This document shows, one piece after another, positions 1 through 7,029 of a DNA stretch of 10,645 bases (positions are counted from its first letter, which is position 1; each line of letters starts with the position of its first letter). A model generated the notes under the pieces. That model did not search any database. It had not been told where the DNA came from and worked only from the letters and a program-made list of their open reading frames with translations. The position numbers and the translations under genes are program-made. This DNA is from Micractinium sp. NFX-FRZ. Taxonomy: Eukaryota > Chlorophyta > Trebouxiophyceae > Chlorellales > Chlorellaceae. The stretch is taken from the NCBI GenBank assembly GCA_029339195.1, contig JAPTJF010000833.1, forward strand, positions 1 to 10,645, written 5' to 3'.

Positions 1-17
1 GCCAGGCTGGCGCCAGC

Positions 18-107
18 TCAGGCCTTGCTCTTGAACTCGTGCCGCACAATGGTCAGGTTCTGGGTGAACTTGTCCCGGTTCTTGGGCTCCAGGCTGCGCT
101 GCACCTC
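18..107 (-). CDS. 3'-terminal exon of an unidentified gene
   Basis: On the minus strand an acceptor CTGCAG ends at 108 and is followed by an open 29-codon exon closed by TGA at 20-18. The peptide begins EVQRSLEPKNRDKFTQNL and ends in RHEFKSKA; it is charged and helix-prone with no membrane segment. I do not recognise the family. The last bases and the sequence past the stop (1-20) recur at 6504-6523, again with an in-frame TGA, so a related 3' end lies elsewhere in the window. The upstream exon 325-400 ends in a phase that does not join directly to this exon, so either a small exon between them is missing from this reading or the gene is damaged. Termination is supported; function is unknown. 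Confidence 0.5.
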   Translation of the reverse strand, partial: EVQRSLEPKNRDKFTQNLTIVRHEFKSKA

Positions 108-324
108 CTGCAGTACAGATAGGCGGTACAACAGGGCAGCAGCGCGAGCCAGCAGTACGTCAGGTACCTGAGCAAGCTGAGTGCAGCCAATTCGTACACC
201 CCAGGCTGCACTGCACGTCCTGCAGAACAGCAAGGGCATGCACTCCTGCAGGCGCCTTCCCTGGCAGCATGCAAAGCAGGCACAACATGCATACAACAAC
301 CCCGTGCACCAGCCAGCGCCTCAC

Positions 325-400
325 CAGCATGAGCTTTTCTAGGCAGGATGTCGTTCAGCGGGATGCTGAGCGCCAGTTTGAGCCACATGTCCAGCGCGTC
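325..400 (-). CDS. Internal exon of the unidentified gene ending at 18
   Basis: This 76-nt exon candidate is bounded by CCCTGCAG (acceptor, ending at 401) and G|GTGAGG (donor at 324-323). Only one frame is open; it reads DALDMWLKLALSIPLND then ILPRKAHA, an amphipathic stretch with a basic end. The two other frames contain stops, which favours real coding origin. With a leftover single base it cannot splice in frame straight to the 107-18 exon. The acceptor lies just beyond the end of the C/B repeat (415-675), so that repeat sits in the intron upstream of this exon. Family not recognised. Confidence 0.45.
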
Positions 401-414
401 CTGCAGGGAGGAGG

Positions 415-675
415 GTGGGGGAGAAGAGGGCACGCGTGCATGTTTACGGAAGGGGCGAGCGGACAAAGGGCCTCTGCCGCTCCAGCCAGCCAGGCGTCCA
501 CGGGTTGGTGACCTGGAGGCGCAGCATGCACAGCATGCACCGACTCCAAGCCTCGCCACCCGTGCACCACCTTCTGCTCCAGCCCGCAGGCTCGATGACC
601 TGCAGAATAGAGCATCTCAAGAGCAAGAGCATCCTGCCGCATCCTGCCGCATCAGTACCGCCCGCCTGTACCACC
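415..675 (+). repeat. Copy C of a repeat shared with 7332-7583 (direct orientation)
   Basis: This block shares long stretches with 7332-7583 in the same orientation. Examples are the identical ggcacgcgtgcatgttt, the run from ccacgggttggtgacctgga to the gcatgcacagcatgcac palindromic words, and the double decamer atcctgccgcatcctgccgc. Read on the minus strand it starts at a donor-like GTGGTACAGG and stops next to the CTGCAG acceptor at 401, so in extent it resembles an intron or a chain of intron plus short exon pieces. Its segment 599-675 is also present in copy A (about 5360-5440, opposite orientation). On the minus strand it contains two CAG|GTC starts at 599 and 512, the second reading VTNPWTPGWLERQRPFVRS before a stop. 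Confidence 0.75.
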
Positions 676-705
676 CCAAAAGCGCCAGCCACGCTCACAA
701 GATTA

Positions 706-1350
706 TCAGAACGGCAGGACCACCAGAGGGGTCATCACAATGCCCCAAAACAGCGCCACCGGCCACCAGCCCACCCAGAGAAAAATGAATGCATACACCA
801 GTGGCACAACAGCGATGCGGGCCTGCCTGCGCAGGAACTCGGGGTCGCTCCACTTGTTGTAGTTGGGGTCCATCCACTTGAACCCCTCCTCTAGCTCCTT
901 GGACAGCGTGCCGTTGTAGTAGAGGTCCAGCCACTTGAGCTTCTCCCTTAGCTCCTCGGGCAGCGTGCCCGGCTGGCGCACGGCCGCCACTGGCACGCAG
1001 CGGCGCCCAGCTGCCAGTGCGAAACGTGCACGGGGACGGGCAGGGGCACGCAAGGCAGTGGTGGGAGTGAGCAAGTAGAGTGCACGGTTCAAGCTGCATG
1101 ATGGGTACGGCGGCACAACAGCTGGGCCTATTCTGGGCGGGGTGGCCAGGCGGAGTGGCCGCTGGCCCCGCCGCCGCCCCGCCGCCGCCCCGTGCGAGCC
1201 CTGCGGACGACGCCACCAAACCACGCACCCACCTGCGCTCTGCCTGCGAATGCCCATAGCAGACGCCTGCCGCGCCTTGCTGCGCAGAGTCGGCGCTGCG
1301 CCACCGACGGCGGAGCGCCCAGAGGACGCAACGCTGCTCACGGAAGCCAT
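706..1350 (-). CDS. Small plastid-targeted membrane protein, two exons, intact
   Basis: Exon 1 is 1350-1233 and exon 2 is 1010-706. The 222-nt intron (1232-1011) has AG|GTGGGT at the donor and CTGGCAG at the acceptor, and both sides are in phase 1. The spliced CDS is 423 nt: 140 residues plus TGA. Residues 1-39 are rich in Ser, Ala and Arg with no acidic residue (MASVSSVASSGRSAVGG...), and a VPVAA|V site follows the exon junction near residue 48; both are typical of a chloroplast transit peptide. The mature part has the acidic-aromatic motif KLKWLDLYYNGT, then FKWMDPNYNKWSDPEFLRRQ, then about 34 hydrophobic residues with Trp pairs ending TPLVVLPF. That is one long or two hairpin membrane helices at the very C-terminus. 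A thylakoid or envelope location is inferred. I do not recognise the family. Extending the start to 1632 would read through a leader rather than this clean transit-like start. Confidence 0.85.
   Translation of the reverse strand: MASVSSVASSGRSAVGGAAPTLRSKARQASAMGIRRQSAGGCVVWWRRPQGSHGAAAGRRRGQRPLRLATPPRIGPAVVPPYPSCSLNRALYLLTPTTALRAPARPRARFALAAGRRCVPVAAVRQPGTLPEELREKLKWLDLYYNGTLSKELEEGFKWMDPNYNKWSDPEFLRRQARIAVVPLVYAFIFLWVGWWPVALFWGIVMTPLVVLPF
1011..1232 (-). other. Intron of the plastid membrane-protein gene
   Basis: Donor GTGGGT at 1232-1227 and acceptor CTGGCAG ending at 1011. Splicing restores frame (phase 1: G + CT gives Ala). The intron carries a short GC repeat of the cgccgccgccc type at about 1165-1192. 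Reading through it stays open, but that inserts a low-complexity segment into the transit-peptide region. Confidence 0.8.
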
Positions 1351-2008
1351 GTTGGAGCGTCTGCAGGCATGCTGCGGCGCAGAAGGTGGCTGCGGAACCT
1401 CAAGGGAGGGCTCTGATGCGTCGAAACAACCACACAAAAGAGTGCTTGCCGCGAGACGCTGTCGGGAAACCGCACTGTGAGATGGCGCACAGAAAACACG
1501 GCAAGGGTGGAGCGACCCTTGCCTCGTCATACCGCCAATCGAGGGGTTCGGGTTTCTAGGCTGCCAGGTGGCCTGGGCTCGCAGTCCACCCTTACAGGTC
1601 CCCTTCTCAAACTTCGTTGATTTCGGCCCCATTCAGCTCCAAGCTCCAACACACTCCTACCAGTCTCCAAGTAACTTCTGCGGCCCAGGGGCCCTCGGGC
1701 CGCTGCCCGATCACCATCTCGCGCCCTCCATACGCCTCTAACGGCCGCATACAGCTGGATTAGTCTCAGGCGTGGTATTTGGTAGCATCTCAGGCGGCCA
1801 GAGCCGGCGCAGACACTAGTCGGTAGTGCGTCCTGGCGGGCCTGGCGGCAGGCTGGGCGGCAGTGCCGCCACCGTCCGCTCCGGTGGGCTAGCAGAGCAG
1901 CTGCTGCTTACGGAGCTTGCTGGGAGCTCCAAGAGAAGGATTAGGGTCCTGTGCTGGCTGGGTGGGCAAGGCGCATCCAGGCGGTGGCTGCAGGGGCCCC
2001 CTCTCCAG
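1351..2008. other. Intergenic region, no gene seen
   Basis: No convincing exon on either strand; the open frames are low-complexity Gly/Pro/Arg readings. It should hold the promoter and 5' UTR of the minus-strand gene starting at 1350 and the 3' flank of the minus-strand exons ending at 2009. A minus-strand TGTAA (1595-1591), the usual chlorophyte poly(A) signal, lies about 410 nt past the 2009 stop and could serve it. I see no clear TATA box. Confidence 0.5.
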
Positions 2009-2902
2009 TCACCCTCGGCGCTGTACAACGCCCTGGCGCTTGGGGCGGATGCGTTGCTGCACTGGGGGCTGCACGCTCATCTGCACACATTGCACCTTTG
2101 CAATGCATGCATGGGGGTCTGTGCAGCAGGGCAACGCGGTCGCGGATTGATGCGGAACGCCCAGGCAGCACGCCAGCTGCATCCCGACCACCACGTCTTT
2201 GCCCACCCCCACCACTGCCTGGTGCTTGCGCTGCTGCCTGGAGGCCTTGCTGCTTGCCCGTAAGTCATCCTCCCTTGCAGCGGCACTGCTGGAAGGTATG
2301 GGATGTGGGCGGCGCAGGCAGACGCGCGCACGCGCACAAGCAGGCATGCCATAACCCGCTGCCTGGCGGGCCCCCGCCTGGGCACTGCCCTGTCGATGGA
2401 TTGCTGGAAGGTGCGGGGCTGGCTGACGTTGATGACCTGCACAGACACAGCAGCAGTCGGCGGGGGCAATGAAGCAGAGGTCCAGAGGAAGACGGGGAGG
2501 CATGCATACCCCATCAAGCAGGCTTGCCGTTGCTGCCCTGCCCAGGCCGGGCTTCCCATCAGCGAATGTGCACATATAAAAAGCCTCCTCACCTTGTGCT
2601 GCCCGCTTTTCTGCAGGGTCACTGCAGCCGGGACTAAGAGCCCCTCAAACGCCGGCAGCTTAGAAGCTGCCAGCAGATGGCAGTGCAACGCGCGGTCGTG
2701 GCACATGCACGCCCACCCGCGCGGCCGAAAGTACACCTGCTTCATCAGGTCGTCCAGCACTGTGCAAGGAGCAGACCTGCCCCTCCGCGGCCACTGTGAT
2801 GAGCCCACGCTCCACCAGCTGGGCGGCAGTCGCCTGCCGCATGCTGGGCTTGACCCCATCACCTGCGCCGCCGCCTTGAGGTGCACTCACATTCCCCCAC
2901 AT
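2009..2902 (-). pseudogene. Exons of an unidentified minus-strand gene, possibly degraded
   Basis: The best exon (about 2770-2593) reads LDDLMKQVYFRPRGW, then HDRALHCHLLAASKLPAFEG, then LLVPAAVTLQKSGQHK, and ends at CAAG|GTGAGG. A 156-nt intron (2592-2437) closes at TGTGCAG and joins in phase to VINVSQPRTFQQSIDRAVP. A later piece, about 2260-2012, reads KHQAVVGVGKDVVVGMQLA and runs to TGA at 2011-2009. Upstream, KPSMRQATAAQLVERGLITV (about 2867-2808) sits in another frame, and the only candidate intron between it and the LDDL exon would be about 17 nt. A frameshift is therefore likely, and the gene may be broken. I do not recognise the family. The opposite strand has a longer open reading but of low-complexity composition. 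Confidence 0.4.
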
Positions 2903-3154
2903 TCAGAGAGAGCACAGGGCCTCACCTGCCCCCTCCTGTCCGTATGTGCACTGCAGCTTGTGGAGGACGAGGCGGTGGGGGAGTACACTGCACCGCAAGG
3001 CCAGCAGGCACAGCGTGGCAGCCCTGGTGGCAGCGCGGGGGCAAGCGGCAGCTGCGGCGAACGTGTAGGCGGTGGCCGGGGAGGCCGCAGCCCTCAGCGT
3101 GAGAGCCAGTACGATGCCGACGCCGGCGGCAGCGGCCCGCAATGCTCCCAACAC
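2903..3154 (-). CDS. Ala-rich hydrophobic exon candidate
   Basis: An open stretch rich in Ala, Leu and Arg contains a hydrophobic run (GVGIVLALTLRAAASPATAY) and later RCSVLPHRLVLHKLQCTYGQ, ending close to a GCAG|GTGAGG donor (about 2925). It has no ATG in frame (the first Met-like codon is GTG), so it would be an internal exon, possibly upstream of the 2009-2902 pieces. An in-frame TAG at 3211-3209 bounds it. The evidence is composition plus a donor only; it may be a chance open frame in GC-rich DNA. Confidence 0.2.
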   Translation of the reverse strand: MLGALRAAAAGVGIVLALTLRAAASPATAYTFAAAAACPRAATRAATLCLLALRCSVLPHRLVLHKLQCTYGQEGAGEALCSL

Positions 3155-3439
3155 TGGCCGGGGCGCAGCCGAGGCCAGAGGGGCGGCAGGGCTGGGGCGG
3201 CGGCGACGCTAGGGCGGTGGAGCCCCTGCCGACGCCACGTCAGCGGTCAACCTGCAGTCAACCGAGCGGGAGGACACTGCAGGGTGGCTGTGGGAGGGGG
3301 CCAGCGGCATGGGGGCAGCGGATGACGGTGGCAGCAGTAGCTCCCCCGCTGGCTCGAGCCCCCGCGGCAGAGTGTCGAGCAAGAGGATCTTGACACTACA
3401 CTGGGGGCTGCTGCTGCCGAGGCTGCCGAGGCTGGCTCG

Positions 3440-3856
3440 TTGCCACACGTCAGCAACCGGAGCAACCGTGGGGCGGCTGCCGGAGGGCTGCAGCAGGCGG
3501 CTGACAAGGCGCAGCAGTCGCAGGGGCGGCGGGTGGGGGAGGTGATGCGGCAGAAGATACAGGAGGAAGGGTGGCAGCTGATTGTGCAGTGGCACAGGTG
3601 GGTGGGTGGCATGCTGCTGCGTCAGGTGGCGGGGGCACAGCATGGGGCAACTAATCAAGCGGAAGCTGCCAGTCCATGCCTGCTGTTTGTAGAGGTCTGC
3701 AGTGCCCCAGTCTTGGCAAGCTGCTGGGGCCTGCACTGGCAATGCCTTGCCTCAGTCCCTTGCCACGCTGCTGCCCTGCCGCTCATGCCCTGCAGCCTGG
3801 GAGCGGGTGCAGCCGCCCTGGTGTCCATCAAGCTTCTAGAGCACTTCCCGTCCTGA
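3440..3856 (+). CDS. Unidentified plus-strand exon candidates
   Basis: The first part reads QAADKAQQSQGRRVGEVMRQ then KIQEEGWQLIVQWHR and stops at CACAG|GTGGGTGG (donor near 3597), a plausible charged exon. After an intron-like stretch with CTGCAG acceptors near 3700, the same frame continues to an Ala/Leu-rich end, LGAGAAALVSIKLLEHFPS, with TGA at 3854-3856. No domain is recognised. It ends about 90 bp before the start of kinase copy A and is in none of the repeated segments. It might be the 3' end of a separate gene, or unrelated exons. Confidence 0.25.
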   Translation: MPHVSNRSNRGAAAGGLQQAADKAQQSQGRRVGEVMRQKIQEEGWQLIVQWHRWVGGMLLRQVAGAQHGATNQAEAASPCLLFVEVCSAPVLASCWGLHWQCLASVPCHAAALPLMPCSLGAGAAALVSIKLLEHFPS

Positions 3857-4518
3857 AGGGCATCGCCAACAGCTGCCCATGTCGGTGGCAGGGTGTGCCA
3901 ATTGGCCGGACTCGCTGCCCGCAGCAGCTGCTGCACCGCCCCGCCGCAGCAGTACATCTCGAGCGAGCAGAAGCCCAGGCAGGGTGGGCAGGCGTGCCTG
4001 GATGGGGTGAGCGCGTGGGTGGGTGAAGACTGTTTGGCACGGCTGGTTGGGTTGGGTGGGCGGGTGGGCAAGTAAGAGGTAGGCATCAGTGCGTGGCGGC
4101 GGCATGCCAGGGTGCAGGCAAGTGAAGGGCAATGCTGCATGCTGCCGGCTGACCATTGTGCCAAAGTTCGCGGCCGCGGCTGCCAGGGGCAACACCAGGG
4201 AGTGGGGTGGCAGGGTCACATCGCGCTGCTCCTCAGCCGCAGCTGCCAGCGAGTACGCACAACACACACTCCCCAGGGTCTGCGCCGCTGCCCACCTCTG
4301 CCGCCCCGCCTTTGTGGCCTTCAGATGCGCGTTGGGCGGCGGCCGTGCCCTTGGCCGCGCTCCACTCCCCCTTTGCTGTGGCAATTGAACAACCCCCAAC
4401 AACTTTGACATGCTGTGAGGGCAGTGCCTGCTTGCCTGCCTGCCGCCGCCCGCCCGCCCGCTTGCCTTGCTGACCACCTGCTTCTTCATGCTATGTGCGC
4501 TTCCCCTCCCCTCCTCAG

Positions 4519-4572
4519 TTGGCCGTCCCCATCCTGCTGCACCAGGACAGTGCCGCTGGTCCACTTCAGCAA
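4519..4572 (+). other. Copy A exon LAVPILLHQDSAAGPLQQ
   Basis: Acceptor CCTCCTCAG, 18 codons, donor CAA|GTGAGG. It matches the segment after FDxYSxG in STN/Stt7 kinases (family pattern LxQxAxPxLR). It differs from the copy B exon at 8919-8972 by one base in 54, Gln for His at residue 17. Confidence 0.75.
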
Positions 4573-4616
4573 GTGAGGGGCACCCTTGCTTTGTGCCGTT
4601 GCAAGTAGCGAGCGCT

Positions 4617-4711
4617 GTGGGTACCTGCCAGCTGCGCAGTGGATCGTGGGGCAGGAAGTTTGCGATGGCAGGGGGTAGGGGGCTGTGTTCACTGGGCAGG
4701 CAGGTACCCAC
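4617..4711 (+). repeat. 13-bp perfect inverted repeat flanking 69 bp, copy A only
   Basis: gtgggtacctgcc at 4617-4629 is the exact reverse complement of ggcaggtacccac at 4699-4711. The left half exists in copy B (minus strand, near 8875-8860). The right half occupies the place where copy B instead has the 8281-8794 extra segment. Confidence 0.8.
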
Positions 4712-5152
4712 ATGAAGGGGCGTGCAGGCGAGGCAGCGTCAGCTGCAGCTGGCAGCGGCAGCGTAGGCCCTCTGGCTTGCAGGAGCCAGGGGAAGTCAGC
4801 AGGAAGCCCCCTTGCTGCCTCCCCTGCACCACACGGCCCTCCCCTCCTTCTGCACCTCCCGCCATTGCATCGCTCGTCCCGCTACGCAGGCGGCTTGCTG
4901 AGCCTGCCATCGTGGTTTGCTGTGCTGGGGTGCGGGGTGCGGCTCTAGCTGGGACGTGCTGTGGGCCTCATGCAGTGAGTGGGTGGGGCAGGGTGCACTT
5001 GGGTGTCCAGCATTCCAGGGCATTTGGCAAGTGTGTGTTCGTGTGCAGGGCTGCAGGACGCTGCTGTGGCCTGATGTGCAGCTCATCCTGTCACTGGGGC
5101 CACATCTTCCCCTGTGCACTCATGCGTTTGTGCTGTGTTTGGGCGGCAGGGC

Positions 5153-5238
5153 TCCCTTCTCTCCCCCAGCCTTCCCCACCCCTTCTCTCCCTCAACCCTC
5201 CCTCTCCCTTTCCCTTTCCTCCCTTCCCTTCCCTGCAG
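5153..5238 (+). other. Long polypyrimidine tract ending in a CTGCAG acceptor
   Basis: About 86 nt of almost pure C/T (ctcccttctctccccc... to ttcccttccctgcag) directly precede the 5239-5358 exon. This is an extended 3' splice-site tract. Copy B keeps it as a purine tract on the plus strand (7707-7820). Confidence 0.85.
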
Positions 5239-5358
5239 GCACGAGCCTGGCAGCAGGCTGTGTGCCAACCGTGCGCTGGCGCGCCCCTGTTTTGGCGTGG
5301 CTACGCCTGTGGGTGTGGTGAGCAGCACGATAAAGCGATGGCCACGGCGGCCGGCAAG
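5239..5358 (+). other. Copy A exon with terminal kinase helix (RLCANRALARPCF)
   Basis: Bounded by CCCTGCAG and GGCAAG|GTGAGG, 120 nt, phase 2 in and out. The frame HEPGSRLCANRALARPCFG carries the R(L/I)SAxxALxHPxF signature that closes the C-lobe of this kinase family. It differs from copy B (7587-7706) at nine positions of 120 by my count. Its outgoing phase fits both acceptors of the 97-bp tandem repeat downstream. Confidence 0.75.
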
Positions 5359-5481
5359 GTGAGGCGGTACAGGCAGGCCGTACCGATGCGGCAGGATGCG
5401 GCAGGATGCTCTTGCTGTTGAGGGACTCTATTCTGCAGGACACCTCCACGTGACACCTCCCGTTTGTGGCACCCTCGCGGC

Positions 5482-5674
5482 GCTCGCCATCTACTTCGCC
5501 TGCAGGGCACCTAGCGGCGTGGACTTCTTTTTCGCAGGGCCCCTTGCTGGCTCAGCTGTTGCATTGTTTGCTGGCGGCGCTCTTTATCTACCTCACCCGC
5601 AGGGCGCCTGGCGGGGTGGACAGCTTTGGCGTGTGGACCCTTGCTGGCACAGCGGTTGCATTGTTTGCTGCGCT
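5482..5674 (+). repeat. 97-bp imperfect tandem duplication carrying a splice acceptor
   Basis: Two units offset by exactly 97 bp: ctac at 5491/5588 and gcattgtttgctg at 5561/5658. Each contains an acceptor (CCTGCAG at 5505, CCCGCAG at 5602) followed by the same reading, RAPSGVDFFFAGPLAGSAVA versus RAPGGVDSFGVWTLAGTAVA. As 97 is not a multiple of three, the two acceptors lead to different frames further on; only the second reaches the long open terminal exon. Confidence 0.9.
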
Positions 5675-5786
5675 GTGGGAGCTGCAGAAGAGCAAGCGCC
5701 AGTACAAGAAGCTGCGCCTGCTACTTGAGCTGGCCTACAACCAGCGCCGCCCGCCCTCCAAGCTGCTGCTGCCGCCCTTTTATTAG
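5603..5786 (+). CDS. Terminal exon with a transmembrane segment, 3' end of copy A gene
   Basis: From the second acceptor this exon gives one base plus 61 codons, matching the phase of the kinase-helix exon that ends at 5358. Residues read APGGVDSFGVWTLAGTAVAL then FAALWELQKSKRQYKKL, a single hydrophobic helix followed by a basic juxtamembrane stretch, then LLLELAYNQRRPPSKLLLPP and FY with TAG at 5784-5786. The positive-after-helix layout suggests a membrane-anchored tail. It has no equivalent in copies B or C. I do not know this tail from plant STN7/STN8, so it may be lineage-specific or acquired at the duplication breakpoint. The intact frame contrasts with the damaged kinase exons before it. 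Confidence 0.55.
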
Positions 5787-5829
5787 GCTGTTCCTGGAAC
5801 TCGTGCTTGCAAACTGAGAAGGAAGCAGG

Positions 5830-5834
5830 TGTAA
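5830..5834 (+). terminator. TGTAA poly(A)-type signal
   Basis: TGTAA, the usual chlorophyte polyadenylation signal, 44 nt after the TAG at 5786. It supports transcript ending here for the plus-strand gene. Confidence 0.45.
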
Positions 5835-5985
5835 CGGCAGGTTGCAGAGCATCAGCACCTCACAGTGCAGGGGGGCGAACGACGGGCAGAGGCGGTCAAA
5901 GGAGGGGCAGAGGAGGGCACGGGGTGGGCTGCTCCATCCGCCAGCGAGAAAGGACGCAACAGGGGTGTGTGCAAGGGGCAAAGCC

Positions 5986-6105
5986 TCACAGGGGAGTGAC
6001 ATAAAACGTGCGGTAGATGAGAGGCAAGAGGGCTGGGATCTCCGCGCGAGGGTCGGAGGGCGCATTGCACACGGGCGAAAGCGGTACCATCAAACCGGGA
6101 CCAGC
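5986..6105 (-). CDS. Unidentified minus-strand 3' exon candidate
   Basis: The frame LSPVCNAPSDPRAEIPALLP then LIYRTFYVTPL ends at TGA 5988-5986. The Pro/Asp-rich and aromatic composition looks more protein-like than the shadows around it, but the alternative minus frame is also open and no splice site is decisive. The family is not recognised. It lies in the 2.07-kb spacer between the inverted arms. Confidence 0.25.
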   Translation of the reverse strand, partial: AGPGLMVPLSPVCNAPSDPRAEIPALLPLIYRTFYVTPL

Positions 6106-6503
6106 AGTCGAGGTGCGCAGGTGGGATACTCGGCTGGGCAGGACCACATGCCTGCTGCCACCTGGCGGGCGGCCGCCAGCAGTGGGAAAGAGCCAGCACA
6201 GACATGAAAGCGGCAAATTGAGTGCAGGGCACAGCGCACTGCAGCAGAGTTGGCGCCGTGTGTGCACCGGCGTGGCGGCAGCGGCGGCGGCACAAGCCAG
6301 GTGTCCCTCGGCAGGACGCATCTAGCTACATACATTTTGTGTGGTGCTGGTCGAGGTGCAGGGTGCATGAATGTGGCGCTCCATGTCCTCCCAGGCTGGC
6401 CACCATGCCTAGGATGGGCGCGCTTGGCGCACTGCCCACCGAAGAGGGCATGCACGGTGTCAGGCTGCCGTCCGCCAGGTTGGCGCTGTCCCAGCTCAGC
6501 GCT

Positions 6504-6523
6504 GCCAGGCTGGCGCCAGCTCA
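6504..6523 (-). repeat. Repeat of the window's first 20 bases, including a stop codon
   Basis: gccaggctggcgccagctca is identical to 1-20. On the minus strand both copies begin with TGA preceded by an A/G-rich codon run (AAGAGCAAGGCC-TGA versus AAGTTAAGCAAG-TGA), so two gene 3' ends share ancestry. It lies downstream of the B copy of the C/B repeat, as 1-20 lies downstream of copy C. Confidence 0.7.
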
Positions 6524-6662
6524 CTTGCTTAACTTGGCCAGTCAAAACAGAATGAGCCTGCAGCCTGCTTTCTTCCCGCTCCCATTGCCGCTGCTCTACC
6601 CTGGCTCGCTGTCCGCCTTGTTGGCCTGCGCACACGCGTAGGGGGGATGCGGGGAAGGGGCA

Positions 6663-6843
6663 GGGTGAGCTGTACAGCGGAGTGATAGATGTGAGGAGCA
6701 ACTTTCTTCCCGTTCTCAGTGCCCGACTTGTCAGCCTGCGGAAAGGGGTGCGACAAGAAATGTAGGAGGGGAGGAGGCAGGGTCAGCTTGTGGAGTGACA
6801 TTCGGAGCACCCTTCTTCCGGTACTCGCTGCCACTCTGATCGC
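6663..6843 (-). repeat. Tandemly duplicated exon start (DKSGTENGKK / DQSGSEYRKK)
   Basis: Two related blocks, 6663-6735 and 6780-6843, are offset by about 108 bp. On the minus strand each starts after an AG (CCGCAG at 6736, CCTAG at 6844). They read ADKSGTENGKKVAP and GDQSGSEYRKKGAP respectively, with matching bases continuing about 40 nt further. The gene they belong to is not recognised. The first block, read from 6735, keeps an open frame through HIYHSAVQLTLPLP. Confidence 0.6.
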
Positions 6844-6982
6844 CTAGGCAACAGCAGGGCAGCCGCTGCAGGTGGCGGGTCCCATGCCCACGCCCACACA
6901 TCTGCCCGCCTGCCCTGCGCCGTCCCACCTGGCCCGCCACCGCCCGCTGCTCGCTCAGCCGTGCCTGCACGTGTTGTGTCAC

Positions 6983-7029
6983 CAGCCGATGCTGTTGGAG
7001 GCATTGGCCAGGTTCTCAGGAACCTCGTC
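6983..7029 (-). CDS. Short exon candidate DEVPENLANASNSIG
   Basis: Acceptor GTGTGCAG, then an open 47-nt stretch reading DEVPENLANASNSIG plus two bases, then CTG|GTGACA donor. The composition is ordinary protein, unlike the surrounding Arg/Ala-rich shadows. It might belong with the tandem exon at 6663-6843, but the phases do not join directly. Family unknown. Confidence 0.3.

Larger units (their letters stand above)
3943..5439 (+). repeat. Inverted-duplication arm A (partner 7507-9550)
   Basis: See arm B. Arm A lacks the 8281-8794 segment and has small deletions relative to B: 15 nt in the WDVLW exon, and loss of the HSVG part after FDM. The arms point tail-to-tail with 2.07 kb between them. 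Confidence 0.9.
3943..5786 (+). pseudogene. Kinase copy A: 5'-truncated STN7/STN8-like kinase with membrane-segment tail
   Basis: Copy A begins inside the activation segment (PPQQYISSEQKPR, about 3942-3980) and lacks the HRD and DPRY portions kept in copy B. In order it then has: VPLAALHSPF / LWQLNNP / NNFDM (4337-4412, each piece shifted +1); LAVPILLHQDSAAGPLQQ (4519-4572); a WDVLWASC exon (4890-4974) that is 15 nt shorter than in B and has an in-frame TGA; the terminal helix exon GSRLCANRALARPCFG (5239-5358); and a last exon (5603-5786) with one membrane helix. FD(M)(Y/H)SxG, the loop before it and RLxAxxALxxPxF match the STN/Stt7-type thylakoid kinases that phosphorylate LHCII or PSII proteins. 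It cannot encode a kinase: no N-lobe, no catalytic loop, several frame breaks. A TGTAA lies 44 nt past the stop. Confidence 0.75.

Noticed and set aside
631..653. CRISPR-like or satellite array from the atcctgccgc decamer
   Set aside because: Only two to three units, present as part of the larger copied segment in all three copies; no spacers.
1351..1632. Extension of the 706-1350 gene to an upstream ATG at 1632
   Set aside because: The extension is low-complexity and would bury the transit-like N-terminus; MASVSSVASS at 1350 is a typical plastid start.
2303..3325. 340-codon open frame on the plus strand
   Set aside because: Gly/Ser/Arg-rich reading with no domain; it crosses the better-supported minus-strand exons and introns. 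Open frames of this length are expected by chance in GC-rich DNA.
3836..4711. 291-codon open frame on the minus strand across arm A
   Set aside because: It is antisense to kinase exons with clear motifs on plus and runs through their introns.
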